Assembly (NCBI GenBank): GCA_037178975.1
Contig: JASJZH010000006.1
Coordinates: 7,068,001-7,132,000 of the forward strand
Direction of reading: 5' to 3'
Source: Oscheius tipulae
Taxonomy: Eukaryota > Nematoda > Chromadorea > Rhabditida > Rhabditidae
Length of the DNA: 64,000 nucleotides
The notes below the pieces were generated by a model. The model searched no databases. It was not told the origin of the DNA and was given only the letters and a program-made list of their open reading frames with translations. The position numbers and the translations under genes were made by a program. Positions 13,612 through 26,385 of the stretch are shown here, one piece after another. Numbering within the stretch: the first letter of the stretch is position 1; each line of letters opens with the position of its first letter.

Positions 13612-16600
13612 TGTACAAACTTATCCCATGACCACAAACTCAAAGCACTGTATGTACATATTTTCAAAAGCTACATTGCTGGTTTTCCTCTTCCTTATGA
13701 GCTAATATTTAAGAAACCGGTATTGTGGAAAAATTTAGACCAGCTACATGAGATTGCTCCTACAGAATGTTTTAGCCAAAATGCTCTTAAATTGTTCGTG
13801 TGATGAAATTTGTCCGCTGTCCTCATTTGATTCGGAGGTTATTTCCTCCTGTGGAATCTTTTCCGCCAAACCATGGAACAAAATGAAGTATGTCATTGGG
13901 AAGAGCACCGGGGCGCCATTCAACGTGGAAGACCGCTAAATCATCAGTAATGGTGGACGCTCGGGTTCCCCGTTCCGTCCTGGTTGCTGTTGCAACAACG
14001 AAGGAATGGAGAGATCTTCGTTAAAGCCTTAAATTGTTGGGAAAAGCCCATTGTGTGCTCTTAACGAAGTCAAGCAGGAATAGGAAGTTATTCCAGAGAG
14101 AAAGGACATGTCGTTTAGTGACGTAACCAGATTACATTAACCTTCGTAAGGCCTATTTTAGTATACGCCAACAATTCACCTCTTCTGTTATTTATAATTG
14201 TGGTCAGCATACCTCTTTTGACACAGCTTTGTGCCCCGGGTGATAAACATAATCTAGTATGCCTTTCATGCAGACCACCCGCTAGGAGTTTTTGCCGTTC
14301 AGGTGGTAGATTTGACGTGTGTTGCCAAACCAAGCCCATTAGTCTTACTTAGCATTGACAACAGGCGGATGCGCCGCTTCTACAATAGCCTAAGTTCCCA
14401 AATTTCTCCAAAAGCTGCCTTGCCAACTTAATCCTTACATACCATGACTTGCCAGCTTTTTTCTCGTAGGGACGCACGGACGGACGGAAAAACATCATTG
14501 CACATTAGTAGTAGAGAGATGAGAGTGAAATTGTCAGCTGTTACTCGAATTTTTCTGGTTTATGTTAGTTTTCAACTTTTTGCTTTTCTCTTTTCAAAGC
14601 TTTCATTAAAAAAATGATGGCAACAGACGTCCGGGTTGTGGTAATAGAAGGCCACCGAAGTATTACCGGCTTGTATCGTTTCCGTTGTATAAATTAGCAG
14701 CTTTTCAACGAAGTCAAAATACGAGTATAAATAGAGATCGCTTGAAAGAATTGGCCTCGTTGATATCCACCTACTCTCTTTCTTACCTTTTTCTATCAAT
14801 TTCACTTTGGTTCACGACTTTTTCTCAAAAACAGATTATTTGCTTCTCATACGATGAGGTCATCTGGAAGCTCTTCATAGACATGATAATATCTTCTCCC
14901 GAGATTCATGAAAGATTCCGCCCGCATGAATAAGTGATTAATAGTCTGCGTACAAGAAAAGAGGGTCCTCTATTCCAGGGTTTCATTAATATATCCATTC
15001 AATCTATCCTCCCTTCTTGTAGCTCAGTCTACCTTACTTCATTCTCACCGCAACTTTTCACGGAATAACTACTGGAAAAAAGATGGAGAGCCGTACGATT
15101 GTAGTCTCTGCCACGATTTTCTGGCATATGAATTGTGGATCCATCGGTGCTTACTACTAATGAATAGATCATCAACACTTGCACTCTCTTTCCGGTTCCC
15201 ATGCTGATATGGCAACCATTCTCATAATTTCTTTTCATTTGATTGTTGACTCGTAATTTGGGGGCTGAGGACGTAAAAAATTATGATTGTCCTCTGGCAG
15301 TTATCCTTAGATTCCAATGTGTTCTCCATCAAATTGTCATATAATTGTGGCTTTGTCGAGCCTTTTTATAATGAGGACTCACTAGCTTCAATCTAATAGG
15401 AAAGAGTGCTTTTTCACATCTACGCAATTCAGCCAGAAGGCTTTTGCAATTAATGCACTTGGATTTAGTCTCTTCTCACATGGTCGCCTCGTTTTTTTTT
15501 CTTCTCTGAACCATTGCGACCATGGGCTTACGTCGTTTTCAACTATCTTCATTTGTACTTACTGGTCGACTAAGTTATCTATATTAACTTTGTTTTTACT
15601 TTGTTGTCATTAAAAAAAAACTTCATGGATAAGCTAATTACATTGGCCTTTTGGGTACAAATATTTTTGGACACCAAGAGGGATTACCAGAAGAATAATG
15701 TTGTTTAATAGCGATCAGCTTCACCTGCTTTAGTTTACGTAGGAACTTTTCTCATGATTTCTTGAAGGGTACATGAAAAATTGATATGGACAATGTTTCC
15801 AACTTTCATACACAAGACTTTTGTGTGTGTGTATTCACATGCATGACATGTTGTAACTTTTTTCTTGTTTTCAAAAACGTGGTTTGATTATTGAAAGATC
15901 TTATATCCATATTCTGCTTCCAATGTGAAGAACTGCTTATAAACACGCAAGTTAGCTTTTCTGAAAGCAGGAAAACTGTGCTTATATTCCCAAATGACAT
16001 TGCGATTGTGTGTTCTTCCTCTCATACGTTCAGGCCTGCTGTGATTCTCAGCCTTTCTCATCTCTCAATATCTGAGAAGAGAAGCCAACATCCGCTCATC
16101 TGCCAGCTGAGGATAATCTTTAGCGGAGATTGTCATTTCCTGTGCGAGATAGAATGCGTCCCGTGCCCTATCCTGCTGGTAAAGAGGGCTGAACTTTCAC
16201 AGAGAGTCCTCCCTCTCATTTTCGGTGCTAGGGATTCACAGAATACGCAGTTTATTTACCCTTGTAAATTATGCATGCCTTAATCTTCACAGCTCTTTGA
16301 ACAGCTATGATGTCTCTACTAATTTTTCAAAGTCTCTGTTGCATGTTTTTCTCTCTTGCACAAATAGATGTTGGCTCTGACGCAGTTTGGAAGCAAATTT
16401 CCCTGTAAAGATTAGCCAAACATATATACAATCGCGTGATTGCAGCTCTCAAGTTGTAGAAAGGATTCTTCCTACACAGGCCGTTCATTCATTGATAAAT
16501 TCGCATGAACGCTCCAAGACTCAACTTATTGTAGATTTATTGATTCGTATATTATGCAGAAAAAAGCCGCACATGTGGGAATGGATAAGTTGGCAAGGGG

Positions 16601-17283
16601 AAGCTTGCAGAGACTTAGCTATCGGCCTGTCTTCTCTTCTTCACTTTATGACCTGTCTGGCGACCTTAATTAAAAGAATTCGGCTGGCCAGTGCTCCGCC
16701 TCTTATTTACAAGCACTTCAGCTTTTTAACTTCCTCTAAAAGGTCAACCTCCGGGTCACTTTCCCACCCTAAATGAATTTTCGATGAGTCATCAACAGAC
16801 GGTTCCCGTATCTCATTAATTAGCAAAGCTTGAATACATCAAAAGCTTCCAAAATGGGACTCCCTTTATTTGGCTCCACCTTCTATCCCCAGTTGCCAGG
16901 CGTCAGTTAAAAAAGTCACACATTCTGCTTCTTCACTCATCCGTGCATACTTACAATAATCTTCAATGTCCTACACTCACTGTTTTATTCATGCTCTTGT
17001 CAGTACCCTCATCAATTTCTTGATGTTCCTCACCTCATAAAAAATAAGGGGAATACGACCCCTGAGATCTTGCCATTTTTGACTTTTCTTATGATCGCCC
17101 ATGTTTTCCACAACGAAAAAGGCCAAAATTAATGTAGTCACGACCTTTTATCATGTTTTTAGAGTTTTGGCCGGGGTCACATGCAAGGAATACTGCGAAC
17201 TAATGTCCAATCAAAAAGTACATTTTACTCTTTCCACTCCGCCCTCTTTTCTTGATAACAGAGATAGGCCAAGCCACTTCAGG
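13612..17283. other. Large intergenic region, no supported gene
   Basis: 3.7 kb with no family motif, no run of plausible exons and no tRNA- or rRNA-like sequence that I recognise. The longest frames (15891-16283 and 16387-16776, plus) lack coding character. It must hold the promoter of the GTPase gene and could contain non-coding RNA that I cannot identify by eye. Confidence 0.45.
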
Positions 17284-18535
17284 ATGAGCGAGGATCGCTA
17301 CCGTCTCGTCGTCCTCGGATCTGCCAAAGTCGGCAAAACCAGCATTATCCGTCGTTATCTCTACAACGAATTTTCCGAAAAATACAAAGAGACGATCGAG
17401 GATCTGCACTCGCGCGAGTTTCGTATCCAAGTCTTAAAGGATTAGGTGACCGAGCAATGACCATATTATCTTCAGGGTGTTCCTCTAAATTTGGATATTC
17501 TCGATACAAACTTCAACTTTCCGGATATGAGAAAGATTGCAGTGAATTCGGCAAGTGCCTTCATGCTCGTTTTCAGCGTAGACGATGTGACGAGCTTTAA
17601 GGAGGTGAGAAGGTACTGCGACTATTGTATAGTTGATCTTTAGATGTCTGAGCTATGGCAGGAAATTTGCGAACGTCGTTCGGACCTCGCTGGAATTCCT
17701 GTGATTGTTGTGGGAAATAAGGCTGATATGCCCACGAAGAAGGTAGCTTTTGTTTTCAATGCAAGAAAAGCTTCCTATTAAGATCTATGAAGCCACTGCT
17801 ACAGCCTTTACTAGCAGGTTGAGCAACAACGTTTGCTACCTAGAGGCTTCGGCAAGGACCTGTTTGAACATTGTGGAAATCTTCAGAACACTTCTTGAAG
17901 TCAGTGGTTTTCCACGCTGCAAGGTACGATAGCTATTAATCGCTCTATACATCTGGATTTTAGGCCGGTGGGGGATCTCTGGACGACTCGGAAGACATTC
18001 GTGGAGAGCGGAACACTGCTCTTCGTCGCATTAACACAACTAGAAACAGGCCGATGAATCGAGAGATCTTTGCTTCTAGGGCTGAGGTGAGGAGTGACAA
18101 ACTTGAAGTATGCTCTTTGCACGTTTTGCATTCTTTCAATCTGTTTTTCATCTTTACCTTCAGGAGAAAGTGAACGCTCCTGTACTTGATAAGCAAATAA
18201 GTAATCCTGCTCTTATCATTCCCCACATCACAGATTTGCGTCGCAATCGTTCTTTCAAGGCATGTTTCCTCCCGCTTTCATCATACTCACGTTCAAAGTT
18301 TTGTTTACGAACATGGTAGTTTAGGCTCCAAAGTCAGCTAGAGGATCAGAAAAGAACGGTGAGCTACCTGAGGAGGGTAAGCTCAGTAGGAGTAGCAGCC
18401 TCATACGGTAACACAGGCTACTTTGAAGTAACAAAAAACCATAAATTCAGGCGAACCAAGCACCTTTCGCTGAAGATTCGACGCGACAAGAACGACGACT
18501 TTGGCCAAGATGACAGTGATTGCCATATCCAGTGA
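17284..18535 (+). CDS. Dexras1/Rhes (RASD)-family Ras GTPase
   Basis: Eight exons give about 307 residues. The P-loop is GSAKVGKTSI (12-21), with Ala and Lys where Ras has Gly12 and Gly13. The effector region is YKETIEDLHSREF. The switch II start DILDTNFNFPDMR lacks the usual DTAGQ. G4 is NKAD and G5 is EASA. A basic tail (RRTKHLSLKIRRDK) precedes a C-terminal CaaX box CHIQ, so it should be prenylated and membrane-bound. RASD proteins have the same atypical P-loop and an FPxMR switch II, a long basic tail and CaaX box, and act in G-protein and cAMP signalling. The ATG is preceded by the leader-type acceptor CACTTCAG. The intron at 18260-18324 appears to be GC-AG. Whether the intron before EKVNAPV starts at 18088 or 18108 is unclear. 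An AATAAA lies at 18637. Confidence 0.85.
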
Positions 18536-19113
18536 TCCTTGCATACGTGCCCCATCTGTATCAATCTTCAACAATACTTCCTTCCTAAGCAACTCTCCCC
18601 AAGTTTCCCAAAATGCTGTGTCAGTATACTTATGCTAATAAAGTTATGTTATTTGTTGGTGTCAGAGTACTTCTCTATCTCTTTCCTCGTCTCTTAAATA
18701 AAGCAGTGCGTCAGATTACTGAGAGCCGCTACAAAACATTGCCGAGGTAACAGGATACTTAGTTTAGAAAATACAGAAGAGACAGTGTAACAAAACACGT
18801 CCAAAAGCATTTCTGGAATGTTGGTAAGCAGCAAGAAACCTGCAACTTCAATGTATCCTCATAGCTGAAATTACTCAGTGAGAGATGTCATAACTGTGAT
18901 TGTCTTGAAATACGTAAGTTCATCTACGACACTTGTAAACTCTGGTTTATTTGCCAAATCTGAGTAATTGAAAAGAATACATGTCTGGGATAATACTTAG
19001 ATGAAAGGAGGGAACTGTACAACTGCGGGAGAGATTGTGGTATCACCGGGGGCAAGATGGTGAAATGTTGGCAAAATGCTGATATGATATGGTCTGTCTT
19101 ACTGACGACGTTC
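18536..19113. other. Convergent 3' ends of the GTPase and tetraspanin genes
   Basis: About 0.6 kb between two gene ends facing each other. It contains the AATAAA (18637-18642) for the plus-strand gene. No coding sequence is seen. Confidence 0.55.
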
Positions 19114-20131
19114 TCAATAGCTCTGATTTCTCTTGTCCTTTACGGCTCCGCACATGACACAGGCGAGAATCATCGCCAAGAGCTCAAAGTGATCTGCTTA
19201 CGCAAGAGTTTTGTGTGTTTACCTCAATGACAAGGATGGCGAAGCAGATGACAAGGACAATGAGCAGATTTCCTTCAAGAACAGACCAGAACTTGGCTCC
19301 ACATCCTGGTGGTCCGTAAGCACAATTGGGGCACGTGGTAGGAATAGCTTGTCCATAAGTAGCCCAGTCGTTGCAAGAGTAAGCTCCACAGCAGAAAAGC
19401 TAAAAAGTCGCACATTTAGGTTTTCTCAACATTTCCTACTCCTCTCTGAAGTTGGTCCATAATGTTACGATAGGTTTGTTGAGTGGAGTAGTTTCTGACA
19501 CCAAACTCTCTCAGGACGTAGGTGACATATTCACGAATCTGTAATTATTTTGTTTTTCTTTTCTGGCTTGTTAAACATACGCTGTCCTTCTTGACGAAAT
19601 ACATGATAATGGCAACAATTTTGACGACGAAGATAATGATGACGAAGAGGAAGTACTGAAATTATAATAGTTGACTATTCGACGAGGAAGTAGCCGGGTT
19701 CTTATTTGCGACAGGTAAATTATATGGGAAAACAAATGACCATGCTTGTAAATAACCCTTACCAGTCCGATTGCGCACAGACTCTCGCAGGCGCTGCCGC
19801 AACATCCAAGAAAACCGAGGATAAGGAGAACTGCTCCAATGACCATGATTCCGTATAGGATGTAGTAGATCTTAAACAGGACGTTGTATCATAATTATAG
19901 AGGTCTGCTACCGTATCCATCGGTAGATCTGATATGTTGATGTTACCCTGATTCACTAGTTTCACCATCATGCTCGAGTCGACTCTCATCCATATTGCAA
20001 AGGCAAGAACGACAACACCCAAAGCCTAAAATCTGTTTTTGTCACAAGATGGTCAAGAATCTTACAAAGAGGAGAAAGTTGATCGCCCAGAAGATGTACT
20101 TGACGCACTTGTTTCCACAACCAGCAACCAT
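19114..20131 (-). CDS. Tetraspanin
   Basis: Seven exons encode about 235 residues with four membrane spans: one starting KYIFWAINFLLF, the second in the IYYILYGIMVIGAVLLILG segment followed by CCG, a third (FLFVIIIFVVKIVAIIM), and a fourth at LLIVLVICFAILVIE. Between spans 3 and 4 the large loop has the diagnostic CCG (LFCCGAYSCNDW) and further cysteines (TCPNC, PPGC), the EC2 signature. The C-terminus is short and basic (KDKRNQSY). Tetraspanins organise membrane protein complexes at the cell surface or in endosomes. The ATG directly follows a leader-type acceptor (CGTTTCAGG). Introns are 40-42 nt except one of 107 nt. Which tetraspanin subfamily this is cannot be decided here. Confidence 0.88.
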
Positions 20132-21400
20132 CCTGAAACGACTAAGTCTGTATGTCTAGGCAGAACAGGAAAGAGAAGTGTAGGTCGGGCTGATTGGCTG
20201 ACTCGTTAGAGTAGCATTGTACTAGTTAGTCTTTTGAGGAAATGAAGGCGGAGTCAGGTTCGGAGTGAGAGAGGAGGCTAGGTGATAACAATGTGGCGCT
20301 ACTATGGGAACGCGGGCGCGCACGCGTAGCCCTGGGAATCACTCAGCTGCGTTGGTGTTAATCAGCCCCTCCGGTTGAAATGCTGATTAATGATATTGTG
20401 TCACCTATGAGACAATATGCTGCCATTAAGCATATTTTGCGGAGAAGGCAGATCGTCCTGAAATAGAGAAGCTAGTATAACCATGCTAAAGAATTGAAAG
20501 AAATTCGTTTTTTTTAAGCAATGATTCCGTGTTAGTCAGCGTGAGAGCGAACCATAATGCATAAAGGGGCCAGAAGCAGAAGGCACACTCGAATGATAAG
20601 AAGCAGGTGTTTGAATATGGAGACAGTGGTGTTATGGTTTGTATAACACCTGCTTGGCGAGACCGGGTCGTAAACAGTATATTATGCACAGGTGAAACTT
20701 TAAGAAGAAGTCAGAGGGACGTCCACTGTTTTAATTCAAATCTTTGAAACTTGATGTAACATGTACAATTAGACAAAGACTTTTGGGAAAGTTTATAGAC
20801 GTTGCACAGCAATGCCCTGGTTCTATGAGTAAGTTTAAAAATCTTGTGATTGATTGCGCTAATGTTTAGATTGTGTTCAGTTTCGGTGGAAATGGTGTGT
20901 TTCGTGTGACTTTCCGACAATAACAGGGAGGAAAGAAGCAGATACTTGGAATATATCTCATGTCTCCGATATCTGTAGGGGAGGAGAGAGAAATGAAAAA
21001 ATAGGGCTTTAACTAAAAGATGATCCTCTGCCGCTCCGAACGAAGGGCTTCTCTCCATCACGTGTCCTTCAAAAATGAACTTAGTTAAGGTTGTTAACAA
21101 GACGAATGATGGCTGTCTTTTAGCTAAACAATTTGGTTTCTCTTTGTTTGCGTGACTGAAAGGGGGAAGCACGGTAACCGAGTCATCGCAATTTTGTTAT
21201 GGCGATGATCGCGTCTTTCGAAACTCGACATCATCAACTGGCCATTGACCTCACAGATACTAATTTGAGCTCCAAGATCAGACTTCTCACTTATGAAAAC
21301 TGGTTAATATCGTGGGAAAAACACGGAGATCTCGATCAAACGAGACCTTTGGGATTCTTGTAGTGCGAATGTTTATTGGAAACCAAATGAATCACTCGAC
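20132..21400. other. Intergenic, tetraspanin promoter side
   Basis: 1.3 kb. A GC-rich patch (GGGCGCGCACGCG, about 20315-20330) lies about 190 nt upstream of the tetraspanin start. A minus-strand frame at 20711-21172 has no recognisable features. The polyadenylation signal of the next minus-strand gene is at 21372-21377. Confidence 0.5.
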
Positions 21401-21655
21401 TTACAGGGACAGTTCCCTTTCGACATCGTACATGACAACGACATGGACGGGGACATAGAGACCAATGATGAAGAACTGAAACAGATAAGGAGAGTTAAAG
21501 AAATCTGAATAGACGTTTGCTATGTTCTACCGTCATTTACTTTCGGAAAGTGGCGGGGCATCCAGGAAGATAATAAGGCCAATGGCCATACCAGCTCCAC
21601 TTCCAAACATCAGCAGATACTTGTAGCAGGAGAGCACCGGCTTGCATCTGATCAT
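21401..21655 (-). CDS. Two-TM micro-protein of 72 residues
   Basis: Two exons with a 36-nt intron encode a 72-residue protein. A basic, Cys-containing start (MIRCKPVLSCYKY) leads into one hydrophobic span (LLMFGSGAGMAIGLIIFL). A short loop (DAPPLSENFFNSP) follows, then a second span (LFQFFIIGLYVPVHVVVM) and an acidic tail (YDVERELSL). An AATAAA lies 23 nt past the stop. Size, hairpin topology and the ENF...PVxV pattern recall PIG-Y, the small subunit of the GPI-GlcNAc transferase, but similarity is weak and other ER or mitochondrial micro-proteins fit. The coding call rests on the clean intron, the conserved hydrophobic layout and the poly(A) signal. Confidence 0.62.
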
Positions 21656-21851
21656 AAGACAATGATTATGCTTCCGAAGGCTGTTTTTGTGTCAATGTCC
21701 TTGTAGCCGGGCTGAATCATACGAAGTCGTACACAAGTGGCCACGCATCATCTGTAAGGACGTATGGTTGAATGGCAAAGACGGTCAGAGCAAACAAACT
21801 CCCTTAAAAGACGACCAAAATAGGGAGACAGTAGTCGGTCACTTTTCAACG

Positions 21852-22429
21852 ATGCTGCCTCTGATTTTTATTGCCATTTTTCCTCTTGCATACTCTCTGG
21901 AATGTTACACTGGTATATGCACCTAGTTACCCCGTTTAATCAAATTGTATAGATGTTCAAAAAGGATTCCATCGTCCGCATGGAGGAACCCCTTGCCAGC
22001 CTGGAGCCCAATTTTGTTTGAGGTGAATAAGACGATTGGTTTTGTAGCATTTTAATTTCAGCCAACTAATTTCTGGATCCAATCTGGTTACATATCTATG
22101 TGACCAACCAATGAGTCCGGCATGCAGGGTAAATTGTTTTTTCTCACTTTCCTCTAGTTCACCCAATTAACTGAAGGAAGACATTTATGATTGACTACTT
22201 TCAGATTCCCGGTTGCTACACGAACGAATCTGGCGACCAAGTCTGTTGCTGCAATACTGACCGCTGCAACGTTGGCATTGGAGGAGGCGTTAGTCCCAAC
22301 TCCGGACGTAACAATGGCTATAACAACGGCCCTCACAGCGGTCCAGGCTACAATGGTTGGGGATGGAATTCTTCCTCTAAGTTGGCCTCCCTCTCCAGTC
22401 TTCTCATATTACTGCTAACCCGAGCGTAG
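21852..22429 (+). CDS. Ly6/uPAR-type GPI-anchored surface protein (HOT/ODR-2-like)
   Basis: Four exons give about 140 residues. The signal peptide MLPLIFIAIFPLAYS is followed by LECYTD, the typical first strand of a Ly6 three-finger fold. Further cysteines follow (GTPCQPGAQFC, YLCDQPMSPAC, GCYTNESGDQVCCC), closing with the NTDRCN motif that ends Ly6 domains. A Gly/Asn-rich spacer and a hydrophobic tail (LASLSSLLILLLTRA) indicate GPI attachment. Such proteins act at the outer cell surface; C. elegans relatives (ODR-2, HOT proteins) work in neurons. An AATAAA is at 22499-22504. The last intron was drawn from 22119 to 22203, skipping an acceptor that would lead to a stop. Confidence 0.75.
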
Positions 22430-23253
22430 TTCCCAGTCTCTGACATCATGTGAGATCTTTCGAAATGTCTCCCTTCCACTCCATTTCAAGTCATGTGTAA
22501 TAAATTTGTTCCGAGTAGTCATGGATACAAAATGCTCAAATCACATTTCCAATCAAATCAGAAAAGAATGGGACTAATTTGACTGTTATCCCCTGCCTCG
22601 TGGTAAAAAGAACAGTCTACAGCAACGTGACAGCATAATTGGTCGCGGTGTTGACCTCTTTGGCCCGCAAAAAGTGAGACCAACTCGTGTTTAGACTACG
22701 CGCGACGAGTATTTTTAAAACCTTGCCAGCTGCTTTTCTTTGCCGCGGATAGTTACGTGGGATGACGGTGACTGTTCTCAATGGCTCATTTTCCCCGAGA
22801 AAACTGAGCTTGTTTTTTTTGAAAGCGGATCACATTCTGTTCATCCCACCAAACAGTCGACGCCCCGTCTTTCCTTCTCCTTACAGACTTTTTGACCTAT
22901 TCTCTCGTGTCCAGCTGTTTCGAGCGAACACTGCGCCGGGGTCGCATCGATCTCTTCGAAAATGAGTCATATCCAAAACTTTCGAATCTTATTACATATT
23001 TTCGAATACTTTTTCACTATCTGTAGGAGATGGTGCTTAGGCTATTTAAGATTTCGTGATTGAAAGGAAAGTGTTGTCTTTTTTCTAATAGTCTCGTAGT
23101 CATGACAACAGCCTGTCGTTCTTGATAACAATTGTTATGGGCTTTATTTTCACGCAAGCCAATCAGCGTTATTGCTAAGGCCTACCTTTCTCTCACACCG
23201 CCGCCCTCCATTTTCAGTCTGTCATTAAAGATCTTTCTTTTCAGGCAGAAGAG
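22430..23253. other. Intergenic with leader acceptor for the LITAF gene
   Basis: 0.8 kb. It holds the poly(A) signal of the Ly6 gene at its start and a strong acceptor-like TTCTTTTCAG (23235-23244) 9 nt before the next ATG. No coding sequence is seen. Confidence 0.5.
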
Positions 23254-23892
<639 letters not shown>

Positions 23893-24111
23893 TCTGAAAA
23901 AAGTGTTGTAAATAAAGATGCTCTTGTTTGGAGCCAAAGTCAACTTTCCCTTACGGCGCAAATCATGGGGGCGGGGTTGAATATTGATGCTCCTCTAACG
24001 AGGCTTCGAAGCACCCATTCTTCTCTTTACAAAAAGAGGCGCTAGATTTAAAGCTCCTTCGGCTCTCCTCTCTTCAGACTTCTCACACACGGACCAATTC
24101 ATTATGCACAT

Positions 24112-26251
24112 ATGGGCTTTTCGTCGTCGGTGATGCTGTTCGTCTTTTTAACAATGGTACAACTGGTACAAGCCGGAGGACAATACTATCGCTGTGCTAA
24201 CGATACCGAGATCATCGACTATCTTCTTATCGACGCCGCCAGTCATTACAATAAGCATAAGCTGCCAACAACGCCAGTTGATGTGAGAATAGAGATGTGG
24301 GTCCAGGAAGTCACCTCCGTTTCGGAAATGACCCAAGACTTTGAAATAGGTCAGTTTAACCAAGATGTAAAGCTCGTTCTCAAAGACACCCTTGTTGAAA
24401 TCAATTGGGTGCGTTGTTGTCAAATTTGTCACCTAGAGGAAATCTCATGAGACGCTGCTTTCCAGATTTGTATATGAATGAATACTGGACAGATCCGGGC
24501 TTAGCTTACAACATGTTGAATCCATGTCAAGGAAACTTGTCGTTTGACTATAATGTGCTGGCAAGAATGTGGACTCCGAATACCTGTTTCATCAACTCGA
24601 AGGTACATGAATATCGTCACCAACGAATAAAGTTGTTTCAGGCTGCGGTCATGCACAGTTCTCCGTTTCGGAATGTCTTCTTGATGGTGTTTCCTAATGG
24701 TGAGTACCGCTTACTGGAAAAACAATACAAACCTAAAACGTCAAATTCAAACTCAGACTTGCATTCCATTGTTTTGCTTAACAGGTTTCAATTTAAAGAC
24801 CAAAAATTTCAATAATGCAATTTTTGACGTTTTTTATGCTTTATTAATCCTTCTATTATCATTGTTATTCTATAACATATCGCGAACACTTTACCGCTTT
24901 TCCCCAGACGCGACTGCATATGTAGCGAAGACTAACATTATTTGGTGGCGTCGATTCATAAGCTGACTCGCCGCGCCCACTATAGTAACCAAATCTGCAA
25001 AACTTGATCAACGCCGTGAGCCAGTTAACCCTCCAGACGCAGTGTGTAAAGTGGCTCGTTAAGAGAAGAGTCTGAGAAAATAAGGAACTTCTTTTTCAGG
25101 ATCTGTGTGGTCAAACTGGAGAATAAAGAGCACAGGACCATGCAACATGGATCTGTCAAAGTTTCCCATGGATACCATCGAATGCAAACTTACCTTTGAA
25201 TCCTTCAATTACAATAGGGTAAGTGCTCCTATTTGAAAGCTTAGCCTAAATTTTTAGGATGAAGTACGAATGACTTGGAGCGACAACCCTGTGATCACAT
25301 TCAAAGAAATTGAACTGCCTGACTTCAACATGGTCAACTATTCAATATCGGAAAATCGAACGGTTGGTTGAGCTCTATGTAAACCAAGAATGTTTCAGTT
25401 ATATGCTGCTGGATACTGGGACGAACTGACAGTAACATTTTTGTTCAGGAGAAGATATGGTTGGTATCTTCTACAAGGTAGGGTTTAGTAAGCTATTCTA
25501 AAATTCCTTAGGTTTCATTCCAACCTACATGACTGTCTTTATCTCTTGGATTTCATTCTACCTTGGACCAAAAGCAATTCCGGCAAGAACTATGCTGGGT
25601 GTTAACGCACTCCTCGCAATGACATTTCAATTTGGAAACATTATCAGAAACTTACCAAGAGTATCTTATGTGAAAGCTATTGATATTTGGATGTTTGGGT
25701 AGGCAAGACGGTTAAACTGCTATAGGTCAATGTTTCAGAGGCATCAGCTTTGTTTTCGCTTCACTCATGGAGCTGGCTGTCATTGGCTTCTTGACAAAAG
25801 ATGAAGGCAGACCATCACAACTGACATCAAACATATCGACCAGAAAGTAGGTATTTCCATAAACATAACGTTACACTATGCCTAGTCTATTACAAACTCT
25901 TTTTCATCGTACATTCACTTTCCAACCGGCTCATGCCAAATGTTATCCGTGTTAAGCGATTTTACCCTTTTTTACCCAGGGAAAAAAACAGAATGGAGAC
26001 AGTAACTTCTTTGAAGTTTCCATCCTCTTTTATCGTGTTTTCCAGGTTCAACTTCAGCAAACCTGGATCAGAGCCTCCAAAAAAGTCGAAGAACTTGAAA
26101 ATCTGCGAGAAGCTCGACCTATTGTCCCGGATAATGTTTCCGCGTAAGTCACTCCTTCACTCTTTAAAGGGTTCCAGTGTTCTATTCTTTATACAACTTT
26201 CTCTATTGGGGCGTCTACATGAGAAGTGCGTTGGAACATGCTCAAATGTAA
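24112..26251 (+). CDS. Cys-loop ligand-gated anion channel subunit
   Basis: About 400 residues in ten exons. A signal peptide ([15 protein letters not shown]...QAG) precedes the extracellular domain: [26 protein letters not shown], and the Cys-loop [15 protein letters not shown] (13 residues between cysteines). The membrane part starts with [17 protein letters not shown]. The M1-M2 junction is IPAR, the Pro-Ala-Arg of anion-selective channels. M2 follows ([13 protein letters not shown]), then [19 protein letters not shown]3, a very short M3-M4 loop rich in Ser/Lys, and M4 ([14 protein letters not shown]). The sequence resembles the nematode acetylcholine/biogenic-amine-gated chloride channels (ACC/LGC type) more than GABA or glutamate channels; the ligand cannot be read from the sequence. 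A leader-type acceptor ends at about 24076. One intron is 400 nt (24699-25099). Confidence 0.88.
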
Positions 26252-26385
26252 CGAACTACGAGTCTACTGTCTGTGCTCAATTGATTCGGGTAAATAAAAT
26301 GATTTATTTCACTTTGAGTATTATTCATGTCTTTTTTTACCCGTTTGCATGAAGTATTTTAAGATCTATATACAATGTACAGTGA

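Noticed and set aside
15891..16776. Two neighbouring plus-strand frames in the 13.6-17.3 kb gap
   Set aside because: No family similarity, no signal peptide, no splice pattern; composition like the surrounding non-coding DNA.
24405..24966. Long plus-strand frames continuing past channel exons
   Set aside because: They read through introns; the Cys-loop receptor alignment needs the spliced form.
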